From Stromatinia cepivora (lineage: Eukaryota; Ascomycota; Leotiomycetes; Helotiales; Sclerotiniaceae): a DNA stretch of 64,000 bases. Both the position numbers and the translations under genes were made by a program. Below, piece after piece: positions 1 to 12,843 of the stretch. Below the pieces are notes generated by a model. The model ran no database searches. It saw only the letters and a program-made list of their open reading frames with translations, and was not told the DNA's origin. Position 1 is the stretch's first letter. Each line of letters begins with the position of its first letter. Location of the stretch: assembly GCA_014898415.1 (NCBI GenBank), contig RCTD01000010.1, positions 744,001 through 808,000 of the forward strand. Direction: 5' to 3'.

Positions 1-281
1 TCCATCTGTCGTCATTGCCGCATTGAAAGCCGCAAGAAGGGTTAACGATTTCCCCACAGCCGTACGGATCTTCGAGGGTATGTACTATTGCCTTATATCT
101 CGCAAGTGGGGTGGATACTAGGCATAGTCAAAGAGTCCAGAGCTGATATCACCACACAATAGGTATCAAGGCAAAGGTCGAAAACCGTGGCCAATATGAC
201 CAATATTTGGAGGAACTTAAGCCTCTCCGTGAGGAATTAGGCGTGAGCTTGAAGGAGGACCTCTACCCAGAGGCTAAATAG
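1..281 (+). CDS. COX6: Cytochrome c oxidase subunit VI (Cox6/Va type), 3' end
   Basis: This is the last part of the gene for the nuclear-encoded matrix-side subunit of mitochondrial complex IV (yeast Cox6, mammalian COX5A). The 5' part lies left of the window. Reading from base 2 gives AALKAARRVNDFPTAVRIFE, then an intron with GTATGT at 78 and AG at 161-162. The second exon (163-281) reads KAKVENRGQYDQYLEELKP and ends with LYPEAK and TAG. The ALKAARRVNDxPTAxRxFEG block and the LGVxLKE(D/E)L(F/Y)P ending are diagnostic of the family, so identity is firm. The truncation is only the window edge; nothing suggests a broken gene. Confidence 0.93.
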
Positions 282-1863
282 ATGATGATAATGGTGATGA
301 CAGGAAGGCATATTGTAGATGGAGGGACAATGATACTGGGGATAGATGGACGGAGTGCTTTAAGGCTCTGAACTGTGACTTTTCTTATCTGTACAGCTGT
401 ATCAAGAATCACAATCCACAATCCACCACCCACCAGTTCGTGGACCTGTCAATTACTTTCATATTCAGTGATAAAAGGGGGATCTTGATGTTTGTTCCTG
501 CTATCAACATACCAACCTGTGGGGATGCAACTGGATGACACAGGGGGAGAGCCAGAGCAAGAAGCAAGAATGGGTTTTGAGGTGAGGGCAGTGGAATGTC
601 AGTCATGTCATATTGATGTCTGCTGCCAGCCCTTGTCATTCCATTCACATCTTGAGGTTTGAATGTATGTATGTATCAATTGATGTTTCTCGCCCGAAGC
701 AACTTTCCCCCCAAGAATATATGCTCAAGGAAAACTCAACTTGGATTTGACAAAGTATAATGTTACCCAGGTCAAATCAAATGATGTCAGGCTTAAAGCA
801 TTTACACAATTCCATTTTATGTGGTTCCGAGTTCACAATCCTATTTCAAGTTATAAAACTCACTCTATATCCAATATGTTTGAGTAGCGGTTAGGTTGAC
901 GCCCCAATTCATTGATAAGACTGTTAAATCAGATGCTTTCACCATAATCTTTCATCAAGTCCTTTTGGTCTGTGGTGTGTTGATTCTGCAGTTCTCCTCT
1001 CATGTTTTATGTGCATAGGAAGCAAGCCATACGATCAATCTATTTCAAACCTAGTACGTACTTTGAGGCTCTTTCACAATATGTGCAATTTGTGAGATTC
1101 CTACTATGTATACTCCCAGAAGTTGTATTAAATTGGCTCCCGGTTGGCACCCGGTAGGCTCCGGCTAAATAGATTGAGCGTGGTTTCGAATAGATGGGAT
1201 GATTAGTCTGGGAACTGGTGGTAGGTAGGTGGTTGGTGTAGAGATGGTAGGTATTCACTTTATATATTAGGCACTCTATTATTGGAAAGTTTTGCTACCA
1301 TTCTTAATTGTATCATCTTCCCGATCCGATCAATACAACTTCTTAATGTGCAGACAAGACATGTTTTTCCGTTGGTTTCCCCTCTCAATTACTTTTTGCT
1401 AGTTCAGTAGCAATGTATCTTTGCAAGTTACTTGACTTCTAATACAAGAAAGCTTTTCAAAGAGCAAGCTGTAAGTCTCCATTTTAACTTTCTATCTATC
1501 ACGTCTATCACGGGAGATCGGTCTTTGGGACAATGTGTGTTGCTCTCACCTTCCGCTGCTTGTAGTCTTTCACTTCAATATTTGCAAGAACAAAATGGGA
1601 CCTTTCTACTTATGATCACCAAAAAAGAGGATAAACTACCAGAAAGCACATTATTGTTAAGTCAATACCTTGTATGGCACCAGGGGTTTTGTTTCTACAA
1701 TTCAATTCATGCAAAGAGAAAAGACTGCAGCATTTTTCTCACAGAACATGAGTTCACAGCTAACCAGTTTAATAAAGTGAGAACGACTTGACGAAGGCAT
1801 TTGAGAGAAGTTCAAGAACCAGAAAGCAGTCCAACAAGTAGGAATCTATTATCGTTGGCCAGC
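282..1863. other. Intergenic region, COX6 3' flank and SUMO-protease 5' flank
   Basis: No convincing gene. It holds the COX6 3' UTR, a short GTAT microsatellite near 662-675, and AT-rich promoter-like sequence. Near 1470 there is a GTAAGT that could be the donor of a 5'-UTR intron of the downstream gene. An upstream ATG at 1748 followed by GTGAGA (1777) and an acceptor at 1838 would join in frame to the next gene and could be its true start. Confidence 0.5.
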
Positions 1864-4800
1864 ATGGGTCCCATTATCAAGTCACCAGCATGGACAAAAT
1901 CCAAGGATGAAAACAGATCAAGGAACTTTGAAGAAGAGTCAAAAAGCGGGATCCTTTCAAATTCAGAAGAAATAGATAATATTCTTGAGAAGTATGAAAC
2001 TCCCAAGAAGAGAATTGATAAGTACAGGAATCTTGTGATAATAGATGATTGGGATTTGGATTCCGATGAGGCTGGAGGAACTTCAAAAGCAGCCACTCAG
2101 AAGAAAGCCATGACCACCACTGAAACCTCATTAAATTATGAGTCTCTCGAATCAACCTCAAAAGTCTTCAACGATAGCAACAACAACAGCCTCCGACAGA
2201 CAAGTCACCAGCAGTGCACATATGAAAGACTAAGCAGCGAAGGACCACAAATACCACAAATACGATGTCCCAGAATACAATATAATTTTATTAATAATAT
2301 TGAATCCATTGGGTCAAATTTAAGGATACCAGCATTCAGTCAATCCCGAATGAATCTTCAACACATTTCCCAAACAGATGGAAATTATGAAGTTAAGATA
2401 GAACAAGAACTTCAGCAGAGTACTGCAGAAATCAAATCACGGTCAAATAGTTCTGTTTGCCATATAACTGATTTGGAAGAAGTAGAGACAAGTGTAAGTT
2501 CTTTCTTTTAAGTCTTGTTCTCTTATCGCATCTGTACTACAAGGCTATCATATCTATCAGATGTCTTGGCTAGCCCCACTGCTTTTAGCTAATATTTCAT
2601 GCACCTGCAGAACATCCAAAAAGTTCCCCATCTTGAGAACAGTGAAGCATCCAATGCAAATCATGAAAACCCAATAATCCAACACATCAATGATTTTGAT
2701 GGTTCGGATAATCATAGGTATGTCTTCATCAGAGAAAATTATGTATTTCTCTTTGGCTCAGAACTAATTTTCATAAGTCCAATATCTTGTGTCAATGATG
2801 CGCCAGAGGAAGAGGATACAGACCCAAGCAAGACTGGAGAGAAGACCAAGTGGTATGGGAGTTGGGCAGGTGAACATTCTTACATGGCGCATTGCTAATC
2901 AATTATATAGGTCATTTGCAAGTCGCTACTGGAGACATACCAACACCCGAATGTATGATATTTTCAGCACAGTTTATTTAAATATTTGTCATTATGCTAA
3001 TAAAGAACCTCTGCAGTTCTGGAACAACCCAAGCATTCAGAAAAATCACAGAGACTCGTTCAAAAATGGTATGATTTAGCCATGTCACGGATATAATGTT
3101 CATCTGGCTGACAGTTAGAAGGTCAGACCTGTCCTCCTAGGTGGAAAAAAACCTGTGAATAGGTTGGGCAACACACAGAATGCTACTGCAACTTCACAAA
3201 CTCGAGGCATCGAGCCATTCAATCTTCATGATGATCGACCCAGCAAGAAGCAAAGAACAGAGCAGGCTCCTTCAAGCTATGGAAGATATGGTGGACCAAA
3301 CCAGTTGGAGCAAGGAGCAAGTCAGGAATCTGGTGGGCATGCGCTTTTCCAAGGTGGGTTGTCTGACAGAGGTACGTCTGTTGCAGAATTCAAAACCGTC
3401 GAGGGCATTATGAAGCCACCAAAGTCACGTCATGCAAAACGCGCCACTGCTATGCGCGCAATTAACGGCTCCTCAGGAAGCCCTAGCAGCAACCGAGATG
3501 GAGCGCAGATCAAACTTTCGAGGCAGAATGACTACTCAAGGAGCCGAAACTCTACAAATGGATACTTGGAGGATTCCGATGACCCGATTGTTGATGATGA
3601 CCCGCAAATGTTGATATCTGCCCCCCAAACTTTACCTCAAGTTATAATTCCTCCATACATCGGAACTTCAAACCTGAAACCTGCACGCCAGAACCCACAC
3701 TCAAGAGTAGATGGATCTCATAGAGCACCGCACTCCCAGAAACCGCAAACCTCCAAGAAACTTTCCCCTAAATTTACACAAGAGAGAAGAGCATTGAATG
3801 AGTTACCCATAGATGATATCAGCGAGGATGAGCTTTCACAAGTAAACCCACCTGGGATGGCGAATGGAAGTCATGTTAACAAGGCATATGAAGATGGGAA
3901 GGTCAACGATAGAGGCAGTGATGAAGGTTCCGAAAATGAATCGAGCATTGTGAAAACGGGAGATATACCCCAAACTAAATGGGGAAACCGTGGGACTGGT
4001 GACAGGACATTACGACAACTGGAAAACTGCAAACGATACGGAGTTCAAAGCGTCTTCTCACAAAGTCGATATTGGCATAGGCCGAATACTACGTTCAAGA
4101 GTTGGTATGTAGATTTGGATCAATGTGGAACTGTGAAACTCATGGATCATACGGAGCCCGTTCCAGATTTCTCTATAAATGCATTCTTTATTCATGGCAT
4201 AAAAGCTGGACACAAATCTTGCAAACTGATCATTCGAAAATCAGGAGGGACTGGTCCTATGCAAGACTCCGAGGTATTCATAGAATTCTACTCGGCTGAT
4301 TCTGCTCAAAATTTCCAGAAATCGCTTTTGTCCTTCACAACAAAAGATGTTGAAATTAGTTGCGTGGAAGGGTACATTTCCATGACCCTTATTATTGATA
4401 CCACAAGCTAACAAATTATCTAGAGCCGAGATCGACCAAAGGTTTCACCACGCCCGTGAAACTCTCGACAAAAGAGCTGACCAGGCAGTCAATAAACGAA
4501 ACAGAGCTGAAAGCCATCCCGAAGACATTCAACTTTTGGCGTTCAAGCAAAAGAGACGAACAGTACAGCAAAGCCAATCACCCGGATATGAAATTCAGCA
4601 GCCATACAATGCCCATCCTCCAAAAGCAAAGAGGCAAAAGGTTCATGAGAGGATGCAGACTCCCCACACGCCACAAAATATGAATAATAATCTTGATCCG
4701 ATCGATGCTACGGAGTTCTATCCAAGATCAAGCCAGGCCAGTGGAACTCGTGCGTCATTGCGAAGTGCTGACAGGCCTAAGTCATACAAACTAGCCCCCA

Positions 4801-7208
4801 AGGCAAGGACCCCCAGCCCAGAGCGTTGGTCAGAAGTAAATAAAGCTTGGGCAAAGGAATGGAACAAATCCGTCGTATATCCTAAAGCTGGTAAAAAGAC
4901 AGCTACTGTTGACAAGCAAGATATTTACAGGCTTGATGACGGAGAGTTTTTGAACGATAATCTTATTATGTTCTACCTTCTCTGGCTCGAGAAGCAACAT
5001 CCAGAGTTGGCTAACCGGGTTTACGTCCATAACACCTTTTTTTACGCAAGCTTAACCAAGACTGCAAAAGGCAAGAGAGGGATCAATTATGAAGCCGTTG
5101 AGAGATGGACGGCAAAAGTCGATCTTCTTTCTTATGATTATATTATTGTGCCCGTCAACGAGAATACTCATTGGTATGTGGCGATCATATGCAATGCACC
5201 CAAGCTTCTCGATTCAGAGACCAAGGAGCAGTTGCATTCTGCGGAGAAGGATGCAAAATCTGAACTGGATGGAGGAATAGAGTCTCCTGCAGCCAGCAAA
5301 CCTCCGACACCCTCCCGATCGCCGCAGTCTATCCCAATGAGATCTGTAAATGAAATGGATGATAATGGTGTTGACAGTAGTTTTAAAGAATTGTCTTTGT
5401 TAAACTGCGAGGAAACCAAAACTCCATTAGATATCGAACCTGCTGAAAATCTCCTTCCTAGCAATGATGGATTGCCCGCCATCTCACCGGACGTTGATTC
5501 TGGCAACGTCGCTGCAAATAAGTCTGCCACACATGTGATCAATCTAGCAGAATCAAGCTCGCCAACAGCAAAGCCAAATTTCGCGACGAAGGGTAAGAGA
5601 CTTCCTCCGACTCGCATTTATGACCCAAAACAGCCTAGAATCATCACTTTTGATTCACTTGCTTTGAGGCACTCCCCTACATGTGTCAACCTAAAAGATT
5701 ACATTGTGGCGGAAATCAAATCAAAGAAAGGCATCTCAATTACACCCCCCAAAGCCCTCGGCATGGTAGCAAAAACACAAGCAAGAGACGATGACACAGG
5801 GGGATATCCAGGTAAAGGTCTTCCTGAACAAGGCAACTATTGTGATTGCGGCGTGTACCTCTTAAGCTATATGGAGGAATTCTTTGAACGCCCCGATGAC
5901 TTCATCGAAGACATCATGGAGAACAAGTATGAGGTTCGTGGCGATCGGAATAACACACCTGCATTTCGTACCAAGATTCGGGATCTTCTCTTCCAGCTAC
6001 AAGCAGAACAAACTCGAGAAGCAAATGCGGCCAAAAAGGCGAAAATAGCCAAAAAGCAGAAAGGTATTCCACTAATGACCGAGGACAAAGTTGAGCCCTT
6101 AGACTCTCAGACAGCGTCTCTTCCTTTATCAAGCAGTGACAAACAGCCACCTACTTCCACTATCTCTACTGTCAATGAACGTGGTAATCACGAATCTTTG
6201 ACAGAGGTTGCGAGAATTACCCCAAAATCATTGCCAAATTCAAGAGGAAAAGAGGTCATCAGTATTGAAGATAGTCAGGACAACCTTCAAGGACAATTTG
6301 AAGAAAATTCTGCATTGAGTTTTATCAAGGAGGCAGACAACAGGACAGCTGAAAGACAATCTAGATTAAGGGGTCGTGACAGAGAATCTCGCCAAACTAC
6401 CTCAACTGGGGTCAGATCCAGCCCTTCCAAGCCTGTTGTACACCTCGAAATTCGTGATTCTTTCGAAGATCAAGAAAGCACCCAGGAAAATGCGGATCAC
6501 GAGTCAGTGGCTCAACAACAGCCGAAGGGAAAGAACTTTGTTATTGAACTCGATAAAGATGAGTCTCATACCGGCAAGGATCAGATTGGACAAGGCTCTC
6601 AGAGTGTTGCACAGAGGCTTGGCAATGTTGTGAAGGGTGCTGTTGGCAAAATTTTCACCAAATCGGCAGGCCAGACGGCCTCAAAAGGCGAGGCTTCAGG
6701 GCTTAGTTATGCGCCCGAGTCTCCAGGGCAGAATGATCCTCAAGCATTGAGAAGCCCGTCACATTCTGATATGAATTCACCTCGTCGATTGGAAAAGAAT
6801 ATGAGACCGAGGCAGCCTGTTCCAGACTTACGTTCGCCATCGCCAGAGCAAGTTGGCTCAAATTTGTCACTCAGCGCGGGATCACACTCTAATAAGGACG
6901 TGGTGGATTTGACTGAAGATGTTACAGACCCGATGCTCTTGGATCAGGATAGTTCCTCCTTTCCAGACGTTCAAGAAATTGCATCTTCTCCGCTGATAGC
7001 TGGTTCACAAGAACGCCATCGATCAAACGATCAGCCATCATCTATTATGGCACAATTCGGTCGGAAAAGTAATACATCGAAAGGCGAAGATGGAGATAAA
7101 GCCCCAGAACGCTTTCGTCATCCCGGTGTGGAGGGGTTTGTAAACAGTCAACCCTTGTCTGGGCGAGATTCTGTAGAGGCAACGATGATTGCCCAGTTCA
7201 AGCACTGA
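1864..7208 (+). CDS. Ulp2/SENP6-7-type SUMO-specific cysteine protease (peptidase C48)
   Basis: Seven exons keep one frame: 1864-2493, 2611-2717, 2807-2869, 2911-2952, 3017-3068, 3119-4371 and 4424-7208, giving 1643 aa. The long disordered N-terminus is followed by a compact stretch (VFSQSRYWHRPNTTFKSWYV onward, about residues 600-700) that looks PH-like. The C48 core starts around IYRLDDGEFLNDNLI. The triad is visible: His965 in NENTHWYVAI, Asp1126 in ITFDSL, Cys1191 in NYCDCGVYLL, with the oxyanion Gln in PEQGN just before the Cys. About 160 low-complexity residues separate His from Asp, the split arrangement typical of Ulp2/SENP6/7 rather than Ulp1. The expected role is removal of SUMO chains in the nucleus. 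The C-terminal 400 residues are Ser/Pro/acid-rich with SUMO-interaction-like strings (VVDLTED, VISIED). The start is uncertain: an upstream exon at 1748-1776 would add MSSQLTSLIN and a few residues. Confidence 0.9.
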
Positions 7209-8555
7209 TATACCATTCACCTTCAAAGCAACTAGCAACATCTTTCTTTCTCTGGAGTCTTCGGCGTTTATTTCCTTTAATCCATACCCGATGACTCTTT
7301 CTTGCATGTAAACTCTAGACTCATATCATACTACAATTGCTTATGGTAGCGTTGCTCCATTTTGAATTGATGGATAGGCGTTTTCTTGGTGGAGCTGTGT
7401 CGAAAAACCGGCATAGTGCTGGAGGAGTTCGTGCGACGATACAAATGGGGAAAGGGCGTTTTCTAGGGAGAAGTAATGATTGACTTGATGGATGGAGGGA
7501 GGGAGATGGCCATTAGTGCAGAATTAGAAATGGGAAGACGATATCTCTGCAAGTTGCTGGAGGTGAAGGTGGCTAGATGGATATTCCAAGCAGATAATAG
7601 CTATTTGCCATCGTAGATAGACACAATAAATAATGTATACGCAGTGAACTTTATATCAAGCATGCACGCTACGTGAATTTTGCTTTTGAGCTCATACATA
7701 CATACATGGTAAGATCGATTCGTGATTCCCGACATTCAAAATCACAATAAGATGGATGCATAAATAAATTTATAAGCAACAACATGATATTTTTCTCCCC
7801 TCGATCTGTCGAGAAAACTCGGCGCAAGTAGGTAGGTATTGTAATTGTAATTGTGATTGTAAAACGCACTCATATCCAGCATCCGAACTAAATAACTATT
7901 TGACCAACCAACTAGCTATCCTCAATGATGTGATGTGATGTGATGCATTTCTTGTACATCCATCCATCTATCCATTCATTGCTACCATATGATCGATATA
8001 TGCAAACGCAAACGCAGACACAAACGCAGACGCATACGCATACAAAAGCATACAAAAAAGCACGCGTGAAAGCAAACGCAAACGTGAAATAAAAACAATA
8101 TTAATATAGCCAGCCACCCAAGCACCCGTCCTGTCGAATAATCAATCAATCAATCAATCAATCAGTAAGCAAGCAAGTAAGTAAGCAAGCAGTAACTAAT
8201 TAAGCAAAGAAACCAACCAAAAATCAAGTATCCTTTCCTATGCACGTGCAAAACGCCGTATGTAACTAACTAATTTCATTCAGACAGAGGCTTCCCTCCA
8301 ATTTGTTTCTTCATCTCGCACGGAATTTCGAGGTTGTTGCTGTAGATTATTCGTCCGTCACCTATCACCTATCACCTATCATCCACCACTACCTTCATGT
8401 AAGATCTTACAAAGTTTCGTTTTGTTAGGTAGCTAGTATATTTCCATCCCTCGACAGCTCATGTATGGATATAATGCATCCTCGAGATCTAAAGAGGATT
8501 TTCTGCAAAGACGCATGCATGGATGCATGCATGACTCTCGAGTAAATCAACCACG
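7209..8555. other. Convergent intergenic region with simple repeats
   Basis: This lies between the SUMO protease and the convergent chromatin gene and should contain both 3' UTRs. No coding signal is seen. It is unusually rich in short repeats: GTGAT at 7928-7943, CAAACGCA/CATACG-type runs at 8003-8060, AATC x6 at 8139-8164, AAGT/AAGC runs to 8195, and an ATGCATGC-type near-palindrome at 8514-8533. Confidence 0.6.
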
Positions 8556-11500
8556 CTATTGTAAATGCGCACCGAATCTCCTCCCCGCATCACCGCCCTG
8601 AAACAAATCACCACCGAAAACCCCAGGCGCGGGACTATTTCCCCTACTGGCCGTGTTGCTTCCCGGTGCCATGCTACCCAATACTCTCGGTCTCGGGCTC
8701 ATGTTGTTCATTCTTGGACTTCTTGGAACGCTGGTGCCGCGGGTTGTTCTGCGTCCATTGGTGTATGACTCCAATTGTCTGGTGAGACTCTCTAGCATTC
8801 GTTCTCTTTCCGCGAGTTCTCTCTTGAGTTCATTGATGGTATCTACTTGTTGCTGAATGATTCCATCGTTATTGATTTTCTGGATCTCTATACGTGCGGC
8901 GGAGGCTTGCTTTTGAAGACCTTCACGTTCGGATTGAAGGTTTTTGAGTTCATTGCGCATTTCTTGGGCTTGTTGGGAGTTTTCTTGATAGAGAGATGTT
9001 GCGTAATCGGCTCTTTTTTCTGCACTGACTTGACCTTTCTTAAGACGTTCGATTTCGGCTTGAGCAGTACGAAGGTCGTCTTTGGCCTTTTGAAGTTCGG
9101 CGATAGAAGGAACTGCAGAGGTAGCAAGAGAGTTGTGCGCAACAGCTAGCTCATTTTTTAATGAAGCATTTTCTTCACGGAGTTTGGTGGCTGCTCCATT
9201 CTGTATCTCCAGTTTCTTTTCGTATTCGGATTGACGTTTTACAGCCTGCGCGTTCTCGTGTTCATATCGGGCTTTTTCGTCAAGTGCGCGTTGATATTTT
9301 GGTTGGATTCGTTTAATGCTCCTTTCATAGTCCTCGCATCGAGCTCGCAACGACCTTATCTCTTTGAGTTCCGCCATGTTACCGTTCATGATATTGGAGT
9401 CAGGCTCTCTACCCTGCCTCGAAGGTGTCATTCGCTGACGCTTGATCGCAGTATCTTCGTCTACAGCATCGAAATTCTGAAAAATGTCAGCGCTATAATA
9501 GTAATGCAAGCGAAGCGAGTATGAACTTACAGACGATCGCTTGAAACCGGATTGTGATGTTGGTTCCACCGGTGAAAATAAAGATTGTGTCAGGGAATCT
9601 GGTTGGCGGTTGAAAGCTCCAAGACCGGGCGAAGAAATGTCAATGTTTGGCATTGGCATTATGGGCCATTCTGCTTCAACTGAATCATCAAGAACATACT
9701 CTGCAGCTGCTCTGGCGGCCTGTTGCGGCTCGGGATAGATACTCGTATCTAAACGACCGATAAATTTTCGAGTTTGAGCGACATATTGGACTAACCTATC
9801 TTTACGCTCTGACGATTCTAATGTTGTAGGGATACATAATTCCAGATGCTCAATGGAATTTGTGACGACGAGCCACAATAAAGGTGCGCGTTTATCCGGA
9901 TTCCTGGGGTCAAAAGGTAAAATCTCAGAATACTCATCTCCTCCTTGGGACGCTAAGAATGACGAGTCAAATGCCACAACCACTGAAGCAGGAGCAACAA
10001 TGCAATCGCGAACATCGATCCATGTAGGGAGTAGCGTGATTTGCATCAAATCTTTTTCAGACTTCCCCGGATTCCCTGGTATGTCGGGGCGACTGTAATT
10101 ATACTGCTGCCATCTGAAAAGTGCTTCAAGGATAGGTAGAATCGCATCGCGTGCCAATATCACCACATGAACCTTAGCTGCTCGAAGTGAATCCAGAAAT
10201 TGTTGAATAAACAGAAACTTGGTGCTGATAGTTACAGCGTACCTAGCTTGCGCACTGTCATCTAGGCTCTGAGTTGAAGATTCCTCCACAATCAAGTCTT
10301 GATGATCACAGATCAATTTCAATTCCTCAATCATCAGGTCCATGCTATCTGAATCTGGTGCTGTTGATGACCTTCCCAAGAACGATATGATGTCGTTCTT
10401 CTTATTCCTGATTGTAGTATCATATACATCACGAACTTGTGTCATCATTGGTAGCGGGATAATAAATTCATTTTGTCCTAATTTTCGTACAGTCAATACG
10501 TTGGGACTCATATCTGCAGACTCTATTGAAGATCTTGGCATCGAGACTGCTCTGTTGCGTGGCCTTGATATATCAGTAATGCTATCCCGCAAAGGCAACA
10601 GGTGGTTGGTTGAGGTGGCTGGTGGAGCAGTTGCTACTCGAGGAGGCATGCTCGATGGAGATCTAGATTTTGTTGATCTCGCTCTTCTCTCACCAACAGT
10701 AAGATGAGAAGCACCTGATCCGACTGCTGACATTTTCTCAACAATGTAAGACGAATGTATTGTTGGTGAATTACTGCCGCCGGACCAAGTTAATTCGACC
10801 AGATCTTGCGACAATGGTAGTTCTTGAGACTGCAATTGGGTGTTGTGAAGATGGGCGTCGGACTCAATACTCGCTAATACTCGTGGGAAAGCTGCCTCTG
10901 CGGAAGGTTCGGACGCAGAAGGCTGTGTTTCAGGTATTTCAGCGCGGTTATCGCGGTTATGTATAACGCGGTGCTCTTCCGACACAAAGTTTGAAAGATG
11001 ACGATGATCTTTGAGATGTCGGTTCGGATGTGTGGGTGTAAACCCTGAGACTTGGGAATTATCAACCTGCACGTGGTCTGGAAAGGCCTGTGACTGTGAA
11101 TTTTCACGGTTAAGATCTTGAGATGAGGTTCTCGGAACTTGGCTGACGATTTGTGCAGCTTGCCAAGTTTCTTCTGAGCTCGAGTCAATTTTCGTAGATG
11201 AAGGAAGTGATTGGGAACGCTGAGACTCAGGCAGCACTGTCTTGGGTTGAGACTGATCGTTAGGCAAAGAGGAAGCACGAACTTGACTACCAGTGTGCGC
11301 GTCCACACCTTGAGCTTGAGAGCTAAATGATTTTGTAAGTTTTAATCAAATGAAGATACATTGAAGAATAATACGAGATATTTTTCTATGCAGATAGACT
11401 AATTAATGATAGACTGACCTTTTAGTGAATGGATCGCTCACAAGATACGAATCAGGTATCTCCAGCGACAGTTGTGACTGTAATTGCTTTTGAGATTCAA

Positions 11501-12843
11501 ACGGACCTGCTTTCTCTTCTGGTGAATCAAATCTTTGCTGGGAATCAGGAATTGGAGTTTTTGACGCTGGAGAAAGATCTGTGACTGGCGGTATTTGAAA
11601 TGGTTCCTCACTGGCTGTACTGGCTGTACGGTTAGGTCTTAAGGGTTGCGATCTTAAGTGTTGTTGTGGCTTTGGTGTCAAGGGTTCCTGTGGGGCGGAC
11701 TGGACAAGATTCAAATCAACTGATGATAGTGAATTGTCAATTATAAAACTGTCCGGAATTGAGGATTTTCCAAATGGCGCTCTTTGATTTATATTATTAC
11801 TAGAATCTCCTTGTTGCTCCTCTTCATTCGCGACGGTTACGGTATCGACGGTATCGGTATGTTGTGTAATAATGGCTTCTGGGCTACTACGGGCAATACC
11901 TTTCCGGGCTCGGTCCGAAACCTCGGGATGTACCGATTGGGGAGGGTCTTCTTCACAATCACTTGCGCTTCTCGGAATGGATGGTTTATATGAAGTTGAG
12001 CCAGATAGATATTGGGAATCTGGTTCAATATCCTCATCCCATATAAAGGCCGGTGCTGATTTTCTACATGGCAATATTATTTGAGAATCGAGGGAATCTT
12101 GGACTTGCAAAGGAGACGACGCTTGTAGATCTGTTTGAGCGTTCGAATAATTTGACACTTGAGACGACCTGAACACAGTATATTCGTTTGGGTTTATATC
12201 CTTATTGGGGGGAATCACAATTGAAAGACCATTGCCAGAGCCGAAATCTTGGTTCTCGTAACTATCCTTGATATCCTTGATCTCTTTGGTCTTGTTCTTC
12301 GTTCCGACACCCTCTCCAGCGACTTTATTGGGATTTCGTACCTGCCCTTTCTCCAATAAGGCAGGGCCTTGGGGTATCTTTGTTTTTCTTCGTTTTCTCG
12401 GTCGTATAGGTTCGCTATCCTGGGAGGAAGTGTGTTGTGATTGGGACTTGTATTTGTTGATGGCTTGTTTGTTTTCCCATTCATAAATTGCAACTTCTGT
12501 GACATTCGAATAAGGTTCCTAGAGTGTCTCGTAATCAGTTTCAAGCACTCTGGCATATGTTGTCATAAGTTCTTCATACCCAACTTGGCTCGTAAGGTTC
12601 CCCTGTTTCCGGGTTGTCTTCCCAATCTATCAGGAATTCCGTAGTTTTACCAAATTTCCGTTCACTCAATATGCCCTTTATGTTATATAAGGGAGGGGTG
12701 CTCACTTTTTGCTTCAACCTCTCCTCAAAAGAACTCGGCGGTCGTAATGGAGATTCTGCAAGGTTCTTGCGCTTTAAACGCCTTTGTCGTGTTACTTTTA
12801 GAGCATTTGGTTCTACTGCTCGATCAGTATTTGACAGATCCAT
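8556..12843 (-). CDS. Chromodomain plus HDA2/3-domain coiled-coil protein, class II HDAC complex subunit
   Basis: Four exons on the minus strand, 12843-12580, 12518-11419, 11322-9531 and 9476-8556, join in frame to 1358 aa. The first exon carries the start of a chromodomain (YNIKGILSERKFGKTTEFLI, DWEDNPETGEPYEPSW). The second completes it (NVTEVAIYEWENKQAI), so an intron splits the fold. After a long Ser/Gln/Pro-rich linker comes a domain at about residues 730-1025 (VRKLGQNEFIIPLPMMTQVR ... FIQQFLDSLRAA) that I recognise as HDA2/3, a helicase-like scaffold of class II histone deacetylase complexes. A long coiled coil (about 1095-1310) and a basic RG/SP-rich tail follow. Chromodomain plus HDAC partner implies binding of methylated H3 and recruitment of deacetylase to heterochromatin, comparable to CDP-2/HCHC of Neurospora or SHREC/Hda1 complexes. 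The exact orthology is my inference. Confidence 0.85.

Noticed and set aside
1432..1791. 119-codon open frame upstream of the SUMO protease
   Set aside because: It begins without an ATG, has no protein-like features, and its end overlaps the region where the protease's leader and possible first exon lie.
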